DNA from: Nocardioides panaciterrulae
GTDB taxonomy: Bacteria; Actinomycetota; Actinomycetes; Propionibacteriales; Nocardioidaceae
Assembly: GCF_013409645.1 (NCBI RefSeq)
Contig: NZ_JACCBG010000001.1
Span: 2,540,001-2,604,000 of the forward strand
Reading direction: 5' to 3'
Length of the DNA stretch: 64,000 nucleotides
Shown here: positions 1-9,174 of the stretch, piece by piece
Layout of the letters: every line of letters starts with the position of its first letter
Position numbering within the stretch: the stretch's first letter is position 1
Notes under the pieces: model-generated
The model's database searches: none
What the model was told of the DNA's origin: nothing
Seen by the model: only the letters and a program-made list of their open reading frames with translations
Position numbers and translations under genes: made by a program

Positions 1-539
1 ACGTGCATCATCTCGTGCACGAAGGTCGAGTGCAGGGACGCGTCGTACCACCCGCTGAAGTAGAGCGCCCACGGGGAGACCACGTAGAGCGCGAGGGTCA
101 GCGGCGGGAACGACAGCACCCGGGCGACGCGGGAGTGCAGGAGCGCGAGCAGCCACGCGCGCGGGCGCGCGGGCAGGGTACGCAGCGCCAGCGTGACCGG
201 CGCGCCCAGCGCCAGCGCGAGCGGCACCAGCATCGCGAGGATCATGTGCTGGACCATGTGCACGCTGAGCAGCGTGAGGTCGTAGGTGCCCAGGCCCGAG
301 GCCGTCGCGAACCAGAACGCGCCCATGCCGACCGGCACGAAGGCGACCGTGCGGCCCACCGGCCAGCGGTCGCCACGGCGGCGGAGCGTCGCCACGCCGA
401 CCAGGTAGAGGCCCCCCGCCCACACCGTCAGGACCAGGGGCAGCGGCTCGAACGACCAGGCGGTGAGGACTCCTCCGATCGTGAACCTCGGCAGGGTCGC
501 CACGGCCTCCCAGACGGCGACGGACGCGGCACCCAGCAT
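1..539 (-). CDS. ctaG: CtaG-type cytochrome c oxidase assembly membrane protein, 3' end outside window
   Basis: The minus strand reads from ATG at 539 to the window edge with no stop, about 179 residues. The protein is strongly hydrophobic, with several membrane segments and histidine-rich turns (HMVQHMI near the middle, STFVHEMMH at the edge) typical of the CtaG/COG3336 family. That family helps assemble the copper sites of caa3/aa3 oxidases, which fits the neighbours ctaE, ctaC, ctaD and ctaF. It is divergent from ctaE, with 66 bp between start codons. A -10 hexamer TATCCT lies 7 nt before the ATG, so the transcript may be leaderless. The family call is by eye from pattern and context; the C-terminus is not visible. 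Confidence 0.85.
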   Translation of the reverse strand, partial: MLGAASVAVWEAVATLPRFTIGGVLTAWSFEPLPLVLTVWAGGLYLVGVATLRRRGDRWPVGRTVAFVPVGMGAFWFATASGLGTYDLTLLSVHMVQHMILAMLVPLALALGAPVTLALRTLPARPRAWLLALLHSRVARVLSFPPLTLALYVVSPWALYFSGWYDASLHSTFVHEMMH

Positions 540-546
540 GTGACGA

Positions 547-552
547 AGGATA
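547..552 (-). promoter_or_regulatory. -10 hexamer of ctaG (probably leaderless)
   Basis: Read on the minus strand the hexamer is TATCCT, 7 nt before the ATG at 539. It fits the actinobacterial TANNNT -10 pattern, and this spacing puts the transcription start at or next to the start codon. Confidence 0.45.
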
Positions 553-605
553 AGTCGGCACAAGGGGAGGGGGTCGGGGTGCCCCGGGCCGGAGGTCAGG
601 ACATA

Positions 606-1253
606 ATGACGTCCGTGGCGACAGCAACTGCGATTCCTGCATCCCGACTGCACGGGCACCACGACCGGCCGAGCATGGTCAGCGTCGGGACGATCATCTG
701 GCTCTCCAGCGAGCTCATGTTCTTCGCGGCGCTCTTCGCGTCGTACTTCACGATCCGCGCGGTGAGCCCCGACCTGTGGGCCCAGAACACCGAGCGCCTC
801 GACGTGCCGTACGCCGCGGTGAACACCACGATCCTCGTGCTCTCCTCGCTGACCTGCCAGCTCGGCGTGTTCGCCGCCGAGCGCGGCCAGGTGGGGCGCA
901 CCGGATCGGTGTTCAAGGTCAAGGGCTGGGGCCTGCGCGAGTGGTTCGTCCTGACCTACATCATGGGCGCGGTCTTCATCGGTGGCCAGGCCAGCGAGTA
1001 CGCCTCCATGATCAAGGAGGGCACCACGATCCAGGACTCCGCCTACGGCACGATGTTCTACCTGACCACCGGCTTCCACGGCATCCACGTGACCGGCGGC
1101 CTGATCGCCTTCCTGTTCGTGCTCGGCCGCACGTTCATGGCCCGCAGGTTCACCCACGAGCAGGCGGTCAGCGCCATCGTCGTGTCCTACTACTGGCACT
1201 TCGTCGACGTCGTGTGGATCGGGCTGTTCGCCACCATCTACCTCATCCAGTGA
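606..1253 (+). CDS. ctaE: Cytochrome c oxidase subunit III
   Basis: A 215-residue membrane protein, subunit III of the aa3-type oxidase, which accompanies the catalytic subunit in the cytoplasmic membrane. Subunit III features include the long central motif around [15 protein letters not shown] and the closing [20 protein letters not shown] at 606 is chosen because GGAGG lies at 591-595, 10 nt upstream, and the open frame further upstream covers the divergent ctaG gene. qcrC follows after 54 nt, the actinobacterial ctaE-qcrCAB order in which the oxidase and the bc complex form one supercomplex. Confidence 0.96.
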   Translation: MTSVATATAIPASRLHGHHDRPSMVSVGTIIWLSSELMFFAALFASYFTIRAVSPDLWAQNTERLDVPYAAVNTTILVLSSLTCQLGVFAAERGQVGRTGSVFKVKGWGLREWFVLTYIMGAVFIGGQASEYASMIKEGTTIQDSAYGTMFYLTTGFHGIHVTGGLIAFLFVLGRTFMARRFTHEQAVSAIVVSYYWHFVDVVWIGLFATIYLIQ

Positions 1254-1307
1254 CGCCGAAGTACTGATGACGTCGGAACCCACCAGGACTCCCAGCAAGG
1301 AATCGAT

Positions 1308-2177
1308 GTGCGTCTCCTGAACCGCTCCGCCGGTCGACTCTCCCGGCACCGTCGCGGACCACTCGCCGGCATCGCGGTGCTGGTGCTCGGGCTGCTGATG
1401 GTCGGCAGCCTCTACGCCGCCTTCTCCCCCGCCCAGGCCCAGCAGGCCCAGAGCGACGCCGACCAGGCGGCCAAGGGCCGCCAGCTGTTCCTCGTCGGCT
1501 GCGCCTTCTGCCACGGCCAGAACGGCGAGGGCATCCGCACCCAGAACGGCAACGAGCTCGCGCCGCCGCTGGTCGGCGTGGGTGCCGCCGCGGTCGACTT
1601 CCAGGTCGGCACCGGCCGGATGCCCATGGCCCAGCCCGGGCAGCAGGCGCCTCGCAAGCCGACGGTCTACACCGACGAGGAGATCGCCCAGCTCGCGGCG
1701 TACGTCGCCTCCCTGGGCCCCGGCCCGGCCGTGCCGACCGCGCAGGACTACTCGACCGCGGGCCTGAGCGACGCGCAGAAGGAGGAGGCGATCGTCCGCG
1801 GTGGCCAGATCTTCCTCACCAACTGCACCGCGTGCCACAACTTCGAAGGCTCCGGCGGCGCCATGCCCCGCGGCGGCTACGCCCCCCGGATCCGTGGGGT
1901 CCCGCCGAAGTACATCTACGAGGCCATGCTGACCGGTCCTCAGGCCATGGACACCTTCTCCAACGGCAACCTGTCGCCGGAGGAGAAGCGGGACGTGATC
2001 GCCTACCTCGGCTCCCTGAAGGAGGCCCCCGCCTACGGCGGCTTCGGCCTCGGCGGCCTCGGCCCGGTGCCGGAAGGCCTGGCCGGCTGGCTGATCGGCA
2101 TCGGCGCCCTGGTCGGCTTCGCCGTCTGGATCGCGGCCCACACCACGCGCTCGAGCAAGAAGAAGGTGGAAGCGTGA
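1308..2177 (+). CDS. qcrC: Cytochrome bc complex diheme cytochrome c subunit
   Basis: A 289-residue protein starting at GTG with AAGGA just upstream. It has an N-terminal membrane anchor (about residues 20-40), two c-type heme motifs, CAFCH (Cys65, Cys68, His69) and CTACH (Cys173, Cys176, His177), and a C-terminal membrane helix followed by a lysine-rich end. The two-heme layout is the actinobacterial cytochrome cc, which passes electrons from the bc complex directly to the aa3 oxidase without a soluble cytochrome c. Its stop overlaps the qcrA start by 4 nt, so translation is probably coupled. Confidence 0.97.
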   Translation: MRLLNRSAGRLSRHRRGPLAGIAVLVLGLLMVGSLYAAFSPAQAQQAQSDADQAAKGRQLFLVGCAFCHGQNGEGIRTQNGNELAPPLVGVGAAAVDFQVGTGRMPMAQPGQQAPRKPTVYTDEEIAQLAAYVASLGPGPAVPTAQDYSTAGLSDAQKEEAIVRGGQIFLTNCTACHNFEGSGGAMPRGGYAPRIRGVPPKYIYEAMLTGPQAMDTFSNGNLSPEEKRDVIAYLGSLKEAPAYGGFGLGGLGPVPEGLAGWLIGIGALVGFAVWIAAHTTRSSKKKVEA

Positions 2178-3238
2178 GCGACACGCACGACAACGTCCCC
2201 GAGCAGGACTCGCACGGGTCCGTGCCGGCGACGTTCGCCGACGAGCCGATCGCGAACCCGGGCCTGCCCCCGCACCACTGGCGGCCCTCCGACGTCGACG
2301 AGAAGGCCGAGAAGCGCGCCGAGCGCCAGGTCGCGACCCTCTACGGGCTCTCGCTGGTCTGCACGGTCCTGTTCCTGGTCTCCTACTTCGTCTTCCACGT
2401 CGGCGACCACTGGGACACCATCGGCGGCCTCGGCGCCTCGACCTTCGCGCTGGGACTGACCCTGGGCGGCGCCCTGCTGTTCATCGGCAGCGGCACGATC
2501 CAGTGGGCGCGCAAGCTGATGGTCGACCACGAGATCGTCGAGTACCGCCACCCGGCCGCCTCCCCGGAGAGCGACCGGGAGGCCGCGCTGGCCGCGCTCG
2601 ACGCCGGCGTCAGCGAGTCCGGCATCGCCCGGCGTCCGCTGGTGCGCAACAGCCTCCTGGGCGCCGTCGGCATCCTCGGCCTGCCGGCGATCGTGATGCT
2701 GCGCGACCTCGGCCCGCTGCCGGGCGACAAGCTCAGCCACACGATCTGGGAGAAGGGCATGCGCGTCGTCCGCGACGTCGTCGGCACCCCGATCAAGGTC
2801 TCCGACCTCGAGATCGGTGACCTGGTCAACGCCGAGCCCGAGGCGCTCTTCCCCACCGAGGCCAACGGCTACCCGCCGATCGAGGGCACCGACCTGCAGC
2901 AGGCGAAGGTCAAGGCGGCCGTGATCGTGCACCGCATGGAGCCCGACGACATCATCTCCGAGCAGACCCGCAACTGGTCGGTCGAGGGGATCGTCGTCTA
3001 CTCCAAGATCTGCACCCACGTCGGCTGCCCGATCTCGCTCAACGAGCGCACGACGCACCACCTGCTCTGCCCGTGCCACCAGTCGACCTTCGACCTGACC
3101 GACTCCGGCAAGGTCATCTTCGGCCCGGCCGGGCACGCCCTCCCGCAGCTGCCGCTCACCGTGGACAGCGAGGGCTACCTGATCGCCCAGAGCGACTTCA
3201 CCGAACCCGTGGGACCAAGTTTCTGGGAGCGTGGCTGA
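2174..3238 (+). CDS. qcrA: Ubiquinol/menaquinol-cytochrome c reductase Rieske iron-sulfur subunit
   Basis: A 354-residue Rieske protein. GTG at 2174 overlaps the qcrC stop by 4 nt. Three hydrophobic segments lie near residues 55-75, 88-108 and 160-176, the long N-terminus typical of actinobacterial QcrA. The C-terminal domain carries both Rieske boxes: CTHVGC (Cys280, His282, with Cys285) and CPCHQS (Cys299, His302, with Cys301). The outer Cys/His pairs hold the 2Fe-2S cluster and Cys285/Cys301 form the family's disulfide. It takes electrons from menaquinol and passes them to QcrC. qcrB begins 2 nt after its stop. Confidence 0.97.
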   Translation: MSDTHDNVPEQDSHGSVPATFADEPIANPGLPPHHWRPSDVDEKAEKRAERQVATLYGLSLVCTVLFLVSYFVFHVGDHWDTIGGLGASTFALGLTLGGALLFIGSGTIQWARKLMVDHEIVEYRHPAASPESDREAALAALDAGVSESGIARRPLVRNSLLGAVGILGLPAIVMLRDLGPLPGDKLSHTIWEKGMRVVRDVVGTPIKVSDLEIGDLVNAEPEALFPTEANGYPPIEGTDLQQAKVKAAVIVHRMEPDDIISEQTRNWSVEGIVVYSKICTHVGCPISLNERTTHHLLCPCHQSTFDLTDSGKVIFGPAGHALPQLPLTVDSEGYLIAQSDFTEPVGPSFWERG

Positions 3239-3240
3239 CA

Positions 3241-4986
3241 GTGAGTATCGACACCAGCAAGGTCGCGTCCAGCAACGCGACCACGGCCGCCACACCTGGC
3301 AAGTCCAGCAAGGCCGGAGCCGTGGCCGCCTGGGCGGACGACCGCCTCGGCCTCGCCTCGGCCATGAAGAAGAACATCCGCAAGGTGTTCCCCGACCACT
3401 GGTCGTTCATGCTCGGCGAGATCGCGCTGTGGAGCTTCGTGGTCCTGCTGCTCTCGGGCGTGTTCCTGACCCTGTGGTTCGTCCCCAGCATGGGCGAGGT
3501 CACCTACCAGGGGTCCTACGACCCGCTACGCGGTGTGACCGTCTCGGAGGCCTTCAACTCCGCGCTGACGCTGTCCTTCGACGTGCGCGGCGGCCTGCTG
3601 ATGCGCCAGCTGCACCACTGGGCGGCACTGATCTTCATCTCCGCGATGATGATCCACCTGCTGCGCGTCTACTTCACCGGCGCGTTCCGCAAGCCGCGTG
3701 AGGTGAACTGGGTGATCGGCTGCTTGCTGCTGCTGCTCGGCACCCTGGAGGGCTTCACCGGCTACTCGCTCCCCGACGACCTGCTCTCCGGCACCGGCGT
3801 CCGCGCCGCGGACGGCTTCATGAAGTCGATCCCGCTGGTCGGCAGCTACCTGTCGTTCTTCATCTTCGGCGGCGAGTTCCCCGGCGACGCGATCATCCCG
3901 CGCCTGTTCACCGTGCACGTGCTGCTGATCCCCGGCCTGCTGCTGGCCCTGATCGCGGCCCACATGCTGCTGCTCGTCTACCACAAGCACACGCAGTGGC
4001 CCGGCCCCGGCCGCACCGAGGACAACGTGGTCGGCTTCCCGATGCTCCCCGTCTACGCCGCGAAGGCCGGTGGCTTCTTCTTCATCGTCTTCGGTGTCTG
4101 CGCCACGATGGGCGGGCTGCTGTCGATCAACCCGGTGTGGAAGTTCGGCCCCTACGACCCGACCAAGGTCACCGCGGGCTCACAGCCTGACTGGTACATG
4201 GGCTGGCCCGACGGCCTGCTGCGCATCATGCCGGGCTGGGAGTTCACGTTCTGGGGCCACACGTTCCCGTTCAACGTGTTCCTCCCGGTGATCTTGATGC
4301 CGGGCCTGATGTTCACGGTCCTGCTGCTGCTGCCGTTCATCGAGTCCTGGGTCACCGGCGACAAGCGCGACCACCACCTGCTCGAGCGTCCCCGCAACGC
4401 CCCCACGCGCACGGCCGTGATGGTCTCGCTGATGGTGTTCTACGGGGTGGCCTGGATGGCGGGTGGCAACGACATCATCGCGATCAAGCTGCACGCGAGC
4501 ATCAACCAGATCACCTACTTCAACCGGGCGGCGCTGTTCATCGGGCCGGCGATCGGGTTCTTCATCACCCGCCGCTGGTGCATCTCGCTGCAGCGCCACG
4601 ACAAGGAGACGCTGCTGCACGGCTACGAGTCGGGCATCATCATGCGCTCCCCCGAGGGTGGCTACAGCGAGCGGCACCTGCCGCTGCCGGTCGACAAGGC
4701 CTACACGCTGACCGCCCGGGCGCGCGACGAGTTCCCGTCGCTCGGCGGCGAGCCGGACGCCAACGGCGTACCTGCTCCGCACTCCCCCGGCCAGAAGCTG
4801 CGCGGCAAGCTGGCGACGCTCATGTACGCCGACAACGTGCAGAAGCCGACCAGTGAGGAGCTCGAGGAGGCGCACCACCACACCGACCACGAGCACGAGC
4901 TCCAGGCCGGCCTCGACCACGCGGCCGACGGCCACCAGTTCGACGGCCACCACACCGTCGACGAGGAGAACCTGCGCTCGCACTGA
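3241..4986 (+). CDS. qcrB: Cytochrome bc complex cytochrome b subunit
   Basis: A 581-residue membrane protein starting at GTG directly after qcrA. After about 45 hydrophilic residues it has the multi-helix cytochrome b core, with heme-ligand histidines in segments such as RQLHHWAALIF and FTVHVLLIPG, and the quinol-site region near PDWYMGWPDGLLR. It oxidises menaquinol within the bc-aa3 supercomplex. The C-terminal tail (from about residue 540) is unusually rich in His, Asp and Glu, with clusters such as AHHHTDHEHE. The operon ends here at a strong hairpin (5002-5038). Confidence 0.97.
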   Translation: MSIDTSKVASSNATTAATPGKSSKAGAVAAWADDRLGLASAMKKNIRKVFPDHWSFMLGEIALWSFVVLLLSGVFLTLWFVPSMGEVTYQGSYDPLRGVTVSEAFNSALTLSFDVRGGLLMRQLHHWAALIFISAMMIHLLRVYFTGAFRKPREVNWVIGCLLLLLGTLEGFTGYSLPDDLLSGTGVRAADGFMKSIPLVGSYLSFFIFGGEFPGDAIIPRLFTVHVLLIPGLLLALIAAHMLLLVYHKHTQWPGPGRTEDNVVGFPMLPVYAAKAGGFFFIVFGVCATMGGLLSINPVWKFGPYDPTKVTAGSQPDWYMGWPDGLLRIMPGWEFTFWGHTFPFNVFLPVILMPGLMFTVLLLLPFIESWVTGDKRDHHLLERPRNAPTRTAVMVSLMVFYGVAWMAGGNDIIAIKLHASINQITYFNRAALFIGPAIGFFITRRWCISLQRHDKETLLHGYESGIIMRSPEGGYSERHLPLPVDKAYTLTARARDEFPSLGGEPDANGVPAPHSPGQKLRGKLATLMYADNVQKPTSEELEEAHHHTDHEHELQAGLDHAADGHQFDGHHTVDEENLRSH

Positions 4987-5001
4987 GCGTCGAGAGACAT
5001 C

Positions 5002-5038
5002 GAAGGGCCCGTCCGGATCAACTCCGGGCGGGCCCTTC
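5002..5038 (+). terminator. Intrinsic terminator after qcrB
   Basis: Inverted repeat GAAGGGCCCG (5002-5011) and CGGGCCCTTC (5029-5038), with further pairing inside, 15 nt after the qcrB stop. There is no long T run, as is usual in high-GC genomes. Confidence 0.75.
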
Positions 5039-5056
5039 GTCAGTGGTGGCGGGTGC

Positions 5057-5517
5057 GGACGCCGCTGCAGGAATCCCCGGCCAGCCGGGGATCCCCTCGC
5101 TTGTCGGCCGTTGCAACGCCCCCCAACCGAGGGCACACCCTGACAACCCCGCGCCCGAGGAGAGCCCCGCCTGCGGCCGAAGTCGAGGCAGGCGCCGGCC
5201 GGCCCTCAGCGGGGGGCCGCGCCACCGGGCGGTACGCCGGACGCCGCTGCAGGGATCCCCGGCCAGCCGGGGATTCCCTCGGTTGTCAGCCGTTGCAACG
5301 CCCCCCAACCGAGAGGACACCCTGACAACCCTCGCGCCCGCCCGGGGGCCCGCGGCTCCGGCCGACGCCGAGGCAGGCGCCGGCCGGCCCTCAGCGGGGG
5401 GCCGCGCCACCGGGCGGTACGCCGGACGCCGCTGCGGGGATCCCCGGCCAGCCGGGGATTCCCTCGGTTGTCAGCCGTTGCAACGCCCCCCAACCGAGAG
5501 GACACCCTGACAACCCC
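5057..5517. repeat. Three-copy array of a 93-bp palindromic element (period about 183 bp)
   Basis: Three near-identical copies lie at 5057-5150, 5239-5331 and 5424-5517. The 85-90 bp spacers between them also share about 55 bp, so the full unit is 182-185 bp. Each copy contains a hairpin (ATCCCCGGC-CA-GCCGGGGAT in copies 2 and 3), a CGTTGCAACG core, and in copies 2 and 3 a GGTTGTCAG segment that can pair with CTGACAACC at the far end. No convincing gene lies in 4987-5632; open frames here change with each copy. A related element is at 28577-28672. After copy 3, 5518-5632 is GC-rich sequence with short GGCGACGG and TCGGCCGGT repeats and no recognisable feature. Confidence 0.9.
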
Positions 5518-5632
5518 GGCGGCCACCGGTGTAGGGACGGCGACGGTCGGCCGGTAGCCGGTACGGCGACGGCATGGGCCGGTACGCCGGCGGTCGGCCG
5601 GTCCGCCGAGCGGGAACGTGAAGTCGCCGGCC

Positions 5633-6877
5633 CTAGGCGAGGGCCGAGCCCTGCTTCCACTCGGAGTAGGACTCGTTCCAGTCGCCGTAGCCGTTGGTCA
5701 GTGTCATCGGCCGGTCGGTGCCGGTGTACTCCACGACGTCGCCCCGGCGGGAGAGGTCGAAGAGCCACTTGGCGTTCTCCGTGCTCATGCCGGTGCAACC
5801 GTGGGAGACGTTGTCGTAGCCCTGCGAGGCCACCGACCACGGCGCCGCGTGCAGGAACTCCCCGGAGTACGTCAGCCGCATCGCGTACTTCACGTCGGCG
5901 AGGTTGTAGTACTCGGGGCTGTTCTTGCCGATGCCGATCGTCTCGGAGTCCATCCGCTTGGACTTGAACTTCTCGATGATCACCTTCGTGCCCGAGCGGG
6001 TGGTGAAGCCGTCCTTGCCGGCGGTGACCGGGATCGTGCGCAGCAGCTTCCCGTTGGAGAACGCGCGCAGCTCGTCGGTCTGCAGGTTGACCTTGTAGAC
6101 GTGGGCGTCGCCGATGTGGAAGTCGACGTGCCGGTCCTCCTGGCCGTAGATGCCGGCGCCGGCGGGCACGGAGTTGACGTCGACGTTCACCGAGACGTCC
6201 GAGCCGGCCTTCCAGTAGGTACGCGGGCGCCAGTGCACCTCGGTGTCGCTGATCCAGTGCCAGGAGCCCGGCTGCCGCGGCGACGCGGAGACCGACATGT
6301 GCTTCTCGATGCTCGCCTTGTCGGTCACCGGGACGTCGAAGGTGACGATCACCGGCATCCCCACGCCCACCGTCTCGCCCTCGAGGGGGGCGACGGAGGC
6401 ATAGGTCTGCTGGTCGAGCGTGAGGTCCTGGGCGCGGAAGTGGGCCTTCCGGGTCACCTGCTGACCGTCGGATCGGTGGGCGACCGAGGTGACGACGTAC
6501 CGGCGGCCGGGCTCGAGCCGGGCGCCCGCGGTCCAGGAGGAGCCGTCCTGGGACAGCGTCCCGGGCAGGTCGCCGGCGTGCGAGCTGACCTGCACCGAGT
6601 CCAGGCTGCCGCCGGTCGCCGACACCTCGAGGATCCGGTCGACCGGGACGTCGGTGGCACCGCGCTTGACGTTGAGGTGGATGCGCACCGGGTCCACGGC
6701 GGCCGCGGGAGCGGCGCTACCGGTCCCGCTGCCGGCGGCGGGCGCAACGGCACCGGGACCGGTGTCGCTGCCCTGGCACGCCGCCAATGGCGTCGCCAGG
6801 GCGAGGGCCGCCACTCCGGTCAGGACGCGGCGGGCGGCCGGCGTCTTGAACCGTACGCGGGAACGACTCCAGGACAT
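5633..6877 (-). CDS. L,D-transpeptidase lipoprotein (YkuD domain with Ig-like domains)
   Basis: A 414-residue exported lipoprotein. ATG at 6877 is preferred because AGGGGAG lies 8 nt upstream and it starts a proper signal: positive N-terminus, hydrophobic stretch, lipobox LAAC with Cys34. Two Ig-like regions follow, then a YkuD catalytic domain with the motif VSHGCTGM, where Cys361 is the expected nucleophile. These enzymes make 3-3 cross-links in peptidoglycan. The layout matches mycobacterial LdtMt2/LppS-type enzymes. It stands alone between the repeat array and the ctaCDF operon terminator. Confidence 0.93.
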   Translation of the reverse strand: MSWSRSRVRFKTPAARRVLTGVAALALATPLAACQGSDTGPGAVAPAAGSGTGSAAPAAAVDPVRIHLNVKRGATDVPVDRILEVSATGGSLDSVQVSSHAGDLPGTLSQDGSSWTAGARLEPGRRYVVTSVAHRSDGQQVTRKAHFRAQDLTLDQQTYASVAPLEGETVGVGMPVIVTFDVPVTDKASIEKHMSVSASPRQPGSWHWISDTEVHWRPRTYWKAGSDVSVNVDVNSVPAGAGIYGQEDRHVDFHIGDAHVYKVNLQTDELRAFSNGKLLRTIPVTAGKDGFTTRSGTKVIIEKFKSKRMDSETIGIGKNSPEYYNLADVKYAMRLTYSGEFLHAAPWSVASQGYDNVSHGCTGMSTENAKWLFDLSRRGDVVEYTGTDRPMTLTNGYGDWNESYSEWKQGSALA

Positions 6878-6939
6878 GCAAACAACTCCCCTGTAGAACA
6901 AGCAGATGGCCCTCCCAGGGTAACGGCAGCACCTGAAAA

Positions 6940-6985
6940 GCACGGACCCCGCGTGTTCGTGTGAACACTCACGCGGGGTCCGTGC
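6940..6985 (-). terminator. Intrinsic terminator of the ctaC-ctaD-ctaF operon
   Basis: A perfect 16-bp stem: GCACGGACCCCGCGTG at 6940-6955 pairs with 6970-6985, loop 14 nt. It lies 28 nt past the ctaF stop on the minus strand. Confidence 0.85.
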
Positions 6986-7012
6986 GGGGCTCTGTGCCGG
7001 GATCGAGGGCGA

Positions 7013-7411
7013 TCAGTGGGCGTGGACGCCCCGGTAGTACTCGAAGATCCAGCCCGACAGCGCCAGCGCGCCGAGCCCGACGCCGATGATGAACAGCCAC
7101 CAGGCGCCCGAGGCGATGCCGAAGACGCACACGCCCAGCGTGGCGGCGCACCACAGCGGCCACCAGGAGTAGGGCGGGAAGAACCCGAGCTCGCCGGCAC
7201 CGTCGGCGATCTCGGCGTCCTTGCGGTCCTCGGGGCGCGGGTCCATCTTCGAGGCGTGCACGCCGAGGTAGATGGTGACCATGGCGGCCAGCAGGAAGGT
7301 CATGGTGAGCGCGGACGAGCCCGTCCAGTCCCCCGTGATCAGCCAGTACGCCGGGCTGACCACCAGGAAGAACACGCTGCAGATCGCGAAGATCCAGGCC
7401 TCGGACTTCAT
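7013..7411 (-). CDS. ctaF: Cytochrome c oxidase subunit IV (actinobacterial CtaF)
   Basis: A 132-residue membrane protein with four hydrophobic segments (about residues 6-26, 35-52, 82-100 and 104-122). The length, the opening MKSEAWIF and the aromatic-rich C-terminus (WIFEYYRG) match the actinobacteria-specific oxidase subunit IV. It is the last gene of ctaC-ctaD-ctaF; its ATG shares one base with the ctaD stop (TGATG), implying coupled translation. It has no catalytic residues and is a structural subunit of the aa3 oxidase. Confidence 0.95.
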   Translation of the reverse strand: MKSEAWIFAICSVFFLVVSPAYWLITGDWTGSSALTMTFLLAAMVTIYLGVHASKMDPRPEDRKDAEIADGAGELGFFPPYSWWPLWCAATLGVCVFGIASGAWWLFIIGVGLGALALSGWIFEYYRGVHAH

Positions 7412-9174
7412 CAGGCGTTCTCCTCCCCCGGCTTGCGGGGCTCGTTCTCGGCGGTGCCGGCCACGTGCTCGGCGCGGCCTCGCATGTCGGGGGCGTCGGC
7501 CAGCGCACCGTCACGCGCGGCGACGTTCTGGTCCAGCTCGATGGCCGCCACCTCGGGGTGGTGCAGGTCAAAGGCCGGCGACTCCGAGCGGATCCGCGGG
7601 ATCGTCACGAAGTTGTGCCGCGGCGGCGGGCAGGAGGTCGCCCACTCCAGCGACCGGCCCCAGCCCCACGGGTCATCGGTCTCCACCAGCGGGGCACGAC
7701 GCGAGACGTAGACGTTGTAGAAGAACGGCAGCATCGACGAGGCCAGGATGAAGGACCCGATGGTCGAGACCTGGTTGAGGGTCGTGAACCCGTCCTGCGG
7801 CAGGTAGTCGGCGTACCGGCGCGGCATGCCCTCGACACCCAGCCAGTGCTGGACGAGGAAGGTGGTGTGGAAGCCGATGAACAGCAGCCAGAAGTGCAGC
7901 TTGCCGAGGCGCTCGTCGAGCATCCGGCCGGTCATCTTCGGCCACCAGTAGTAGAAGCCCGCGAACATCGCGAACACCACGGTGCCGAAGACGACGTAGT
8001 GGAAGTGCGCGACCACGAAGTAGGAGTCCGAGACGTGGAAGTCCAGCGGCGGGCTCGCCAGGATGACACCGGTCAGGCCGCCGAACAGGAAGGTCGTCAG
8101 GAAGCCCAGCGACCACAGCATCGGTGTGTCGAAGGACAGAGATCCCCCCCACATCGTGCCGATCCAGTTGAAGAACTTCACGCCGGTCGGCACCGCGATC
8201 AGGAAGGTCATGCCGGAGAAGAACGGCAGGTCGACCGCGCCGGTGACGAACATGTGGTGGGCCCACACCGCGACCGAGAGGATCGCGATGCCGAGCGTCG
8301 CGCCGACCAGGCCGACGTAGCCGAAGGTCGGTTTGCGGCTGAAGACCGGGAAGATCTCGGTCACGATGCCGAAGAACGGCAGCGCGATGATGTAGACCTC
8401 CGGGTGGCCGAAGAACCAGAACAGGTGCTGCCACAGGATCGCGCCGCCGTGGGCGGCGTCGAAGACGTGGGCGCCGAGCTGGCGGTCGGCCTCCAGGGAG
8501 AGCAGCGCGCCGGCCAGCACCGGGAACGCGATCAGCACCAGCAGGCTGGTGACCAGCGTGTTCCACACGAAGATCGGCATCCGGAACATCGTCATGCCGG
8601 GGGCACGCATGCAGATGATCGTGGTGATGAAGTTGACCGCACCCAAGATGGTGCCCAGGCCGGCCATCCACAGGCCCATGATCCACAGGTCGCCACCCAC
8701 ACCGGGCGAGCGCACCGCGTCGGACAGCGGCGTGTAGGCGAACCAGCCGAAGTCGGCGGCGCCCTGGGGCGTGAGGAAGCCCGAGGCGGCGATCAGGCCA
8801 CCGAACAGGAACAGCCAGTAGCTGAACATGTTCAGCCGCGGGAACGCGACGTCCGGCGAACCGATCTGCAGCGGCATGATCACGTTGCCGAAGCCGAAGA
8901 ACAGCGGTGTCGCGAACAGCAGCAGCATGATCGTGCCGTGCATCGTGAACAGCTGGTTGTAGACCTCGTCGTTGACGATCTGCATGCCCGGGTAGGCCAG
9001 CTCGGAACGCATCAGCAGCGCCATGATGCCGCCGATGAGGAACCAGGCGAACGACGTGCCGAGGTAGAGCTTGCCGATCAGCTTGTGGTCGGTCGTGGTG
9101 AGGACCCGCACGACCTGCTGGCCGAGGGTCTTGCGACCGGTAAAGGTCGTCGGGTGGGCAGCTGTGGCGGTCAC
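7411..9174 (-). CDS. ctaD: Cytochrome c oxidase subunit I
   Basis: A 587-residue catalytic subunit of the aa3-type oxidase with about 12 membrane helices. The heme-copper signatures are present: HPEVYI with the CuB histidine and cross-linked tyrosine, the HH pair in WAHHMF, and HFHYV, which carries the histidines for hemes a3 and a. It reduces O2 to water and pumps protons. The hydrophilic C-terminal tail is typical of actinobacterial CtaD. The start overlaps the ctaC stop by 4 nt and the stop touches the ctaF start. Confidence 0.98.
   Translation of the reverse strand: MTATAAHPTTFTGRKTLGQQVVRVLTTTDHKLIGKLYLGTSFAWFLIGGIMALLMRSELAYPGMQIVNDEVYNQLFTMHGTIMLLLFATPLFFGFGNVIMPLQIGSPDVAFPRLNMFSYWLFLFGGLIAASGFLTPQGAADFGWFAYTPLSDAVRSPGVGGDLWIMGLWMAGLGTILGAVNFITTIICMRAPGMTMFRMPIFVWNTLVTSLLVLIAFPVLAGALLSLEADRQLGAHVFDAAHGGAILWQHLFWFFGHPEVYIIALPFFGIVTEIFPVFSRKPTFGYVGLVGATLGIAILSVAVWAHHMFVTGAVDLPFFSGMTFLIAVPTGVKFFNWIGTMWGGSLSFDTPMLWSLGFLTTFLFGGLTGVILASPPLDFHVSDSYFVVAHFHYVVFGTVVFAMFAGFYYWWPKMTGRMLDERLGKLHFWLLFIGFHTTFLVQHWLGVEGMPRRYADYLPQDGFTTLNQVSTIGSFILASSMLPFFYNVYVSRRAPLVETDDPWGWGRSLEWATSCPPPRHNFVTIPRIRSESPAFDLHHPEVAAIELDQNVAARDGALADAPDMRGRAEHVAGTAENEPRKPGEENA

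Noticed and set aside
3..605. Open plus-strand frame running into ctaE from the window edge
   Set aside because: It is antisense to ctaG, has Arg/Gln-rich composition typical of a shadow frame, and ctaE has a proper start and ribosome site at 606.
5057..5517. Possible CRISPR array
   Set aside because: Only three copies with period about 183 bp; spacers are themselves conserved; no cas genes.
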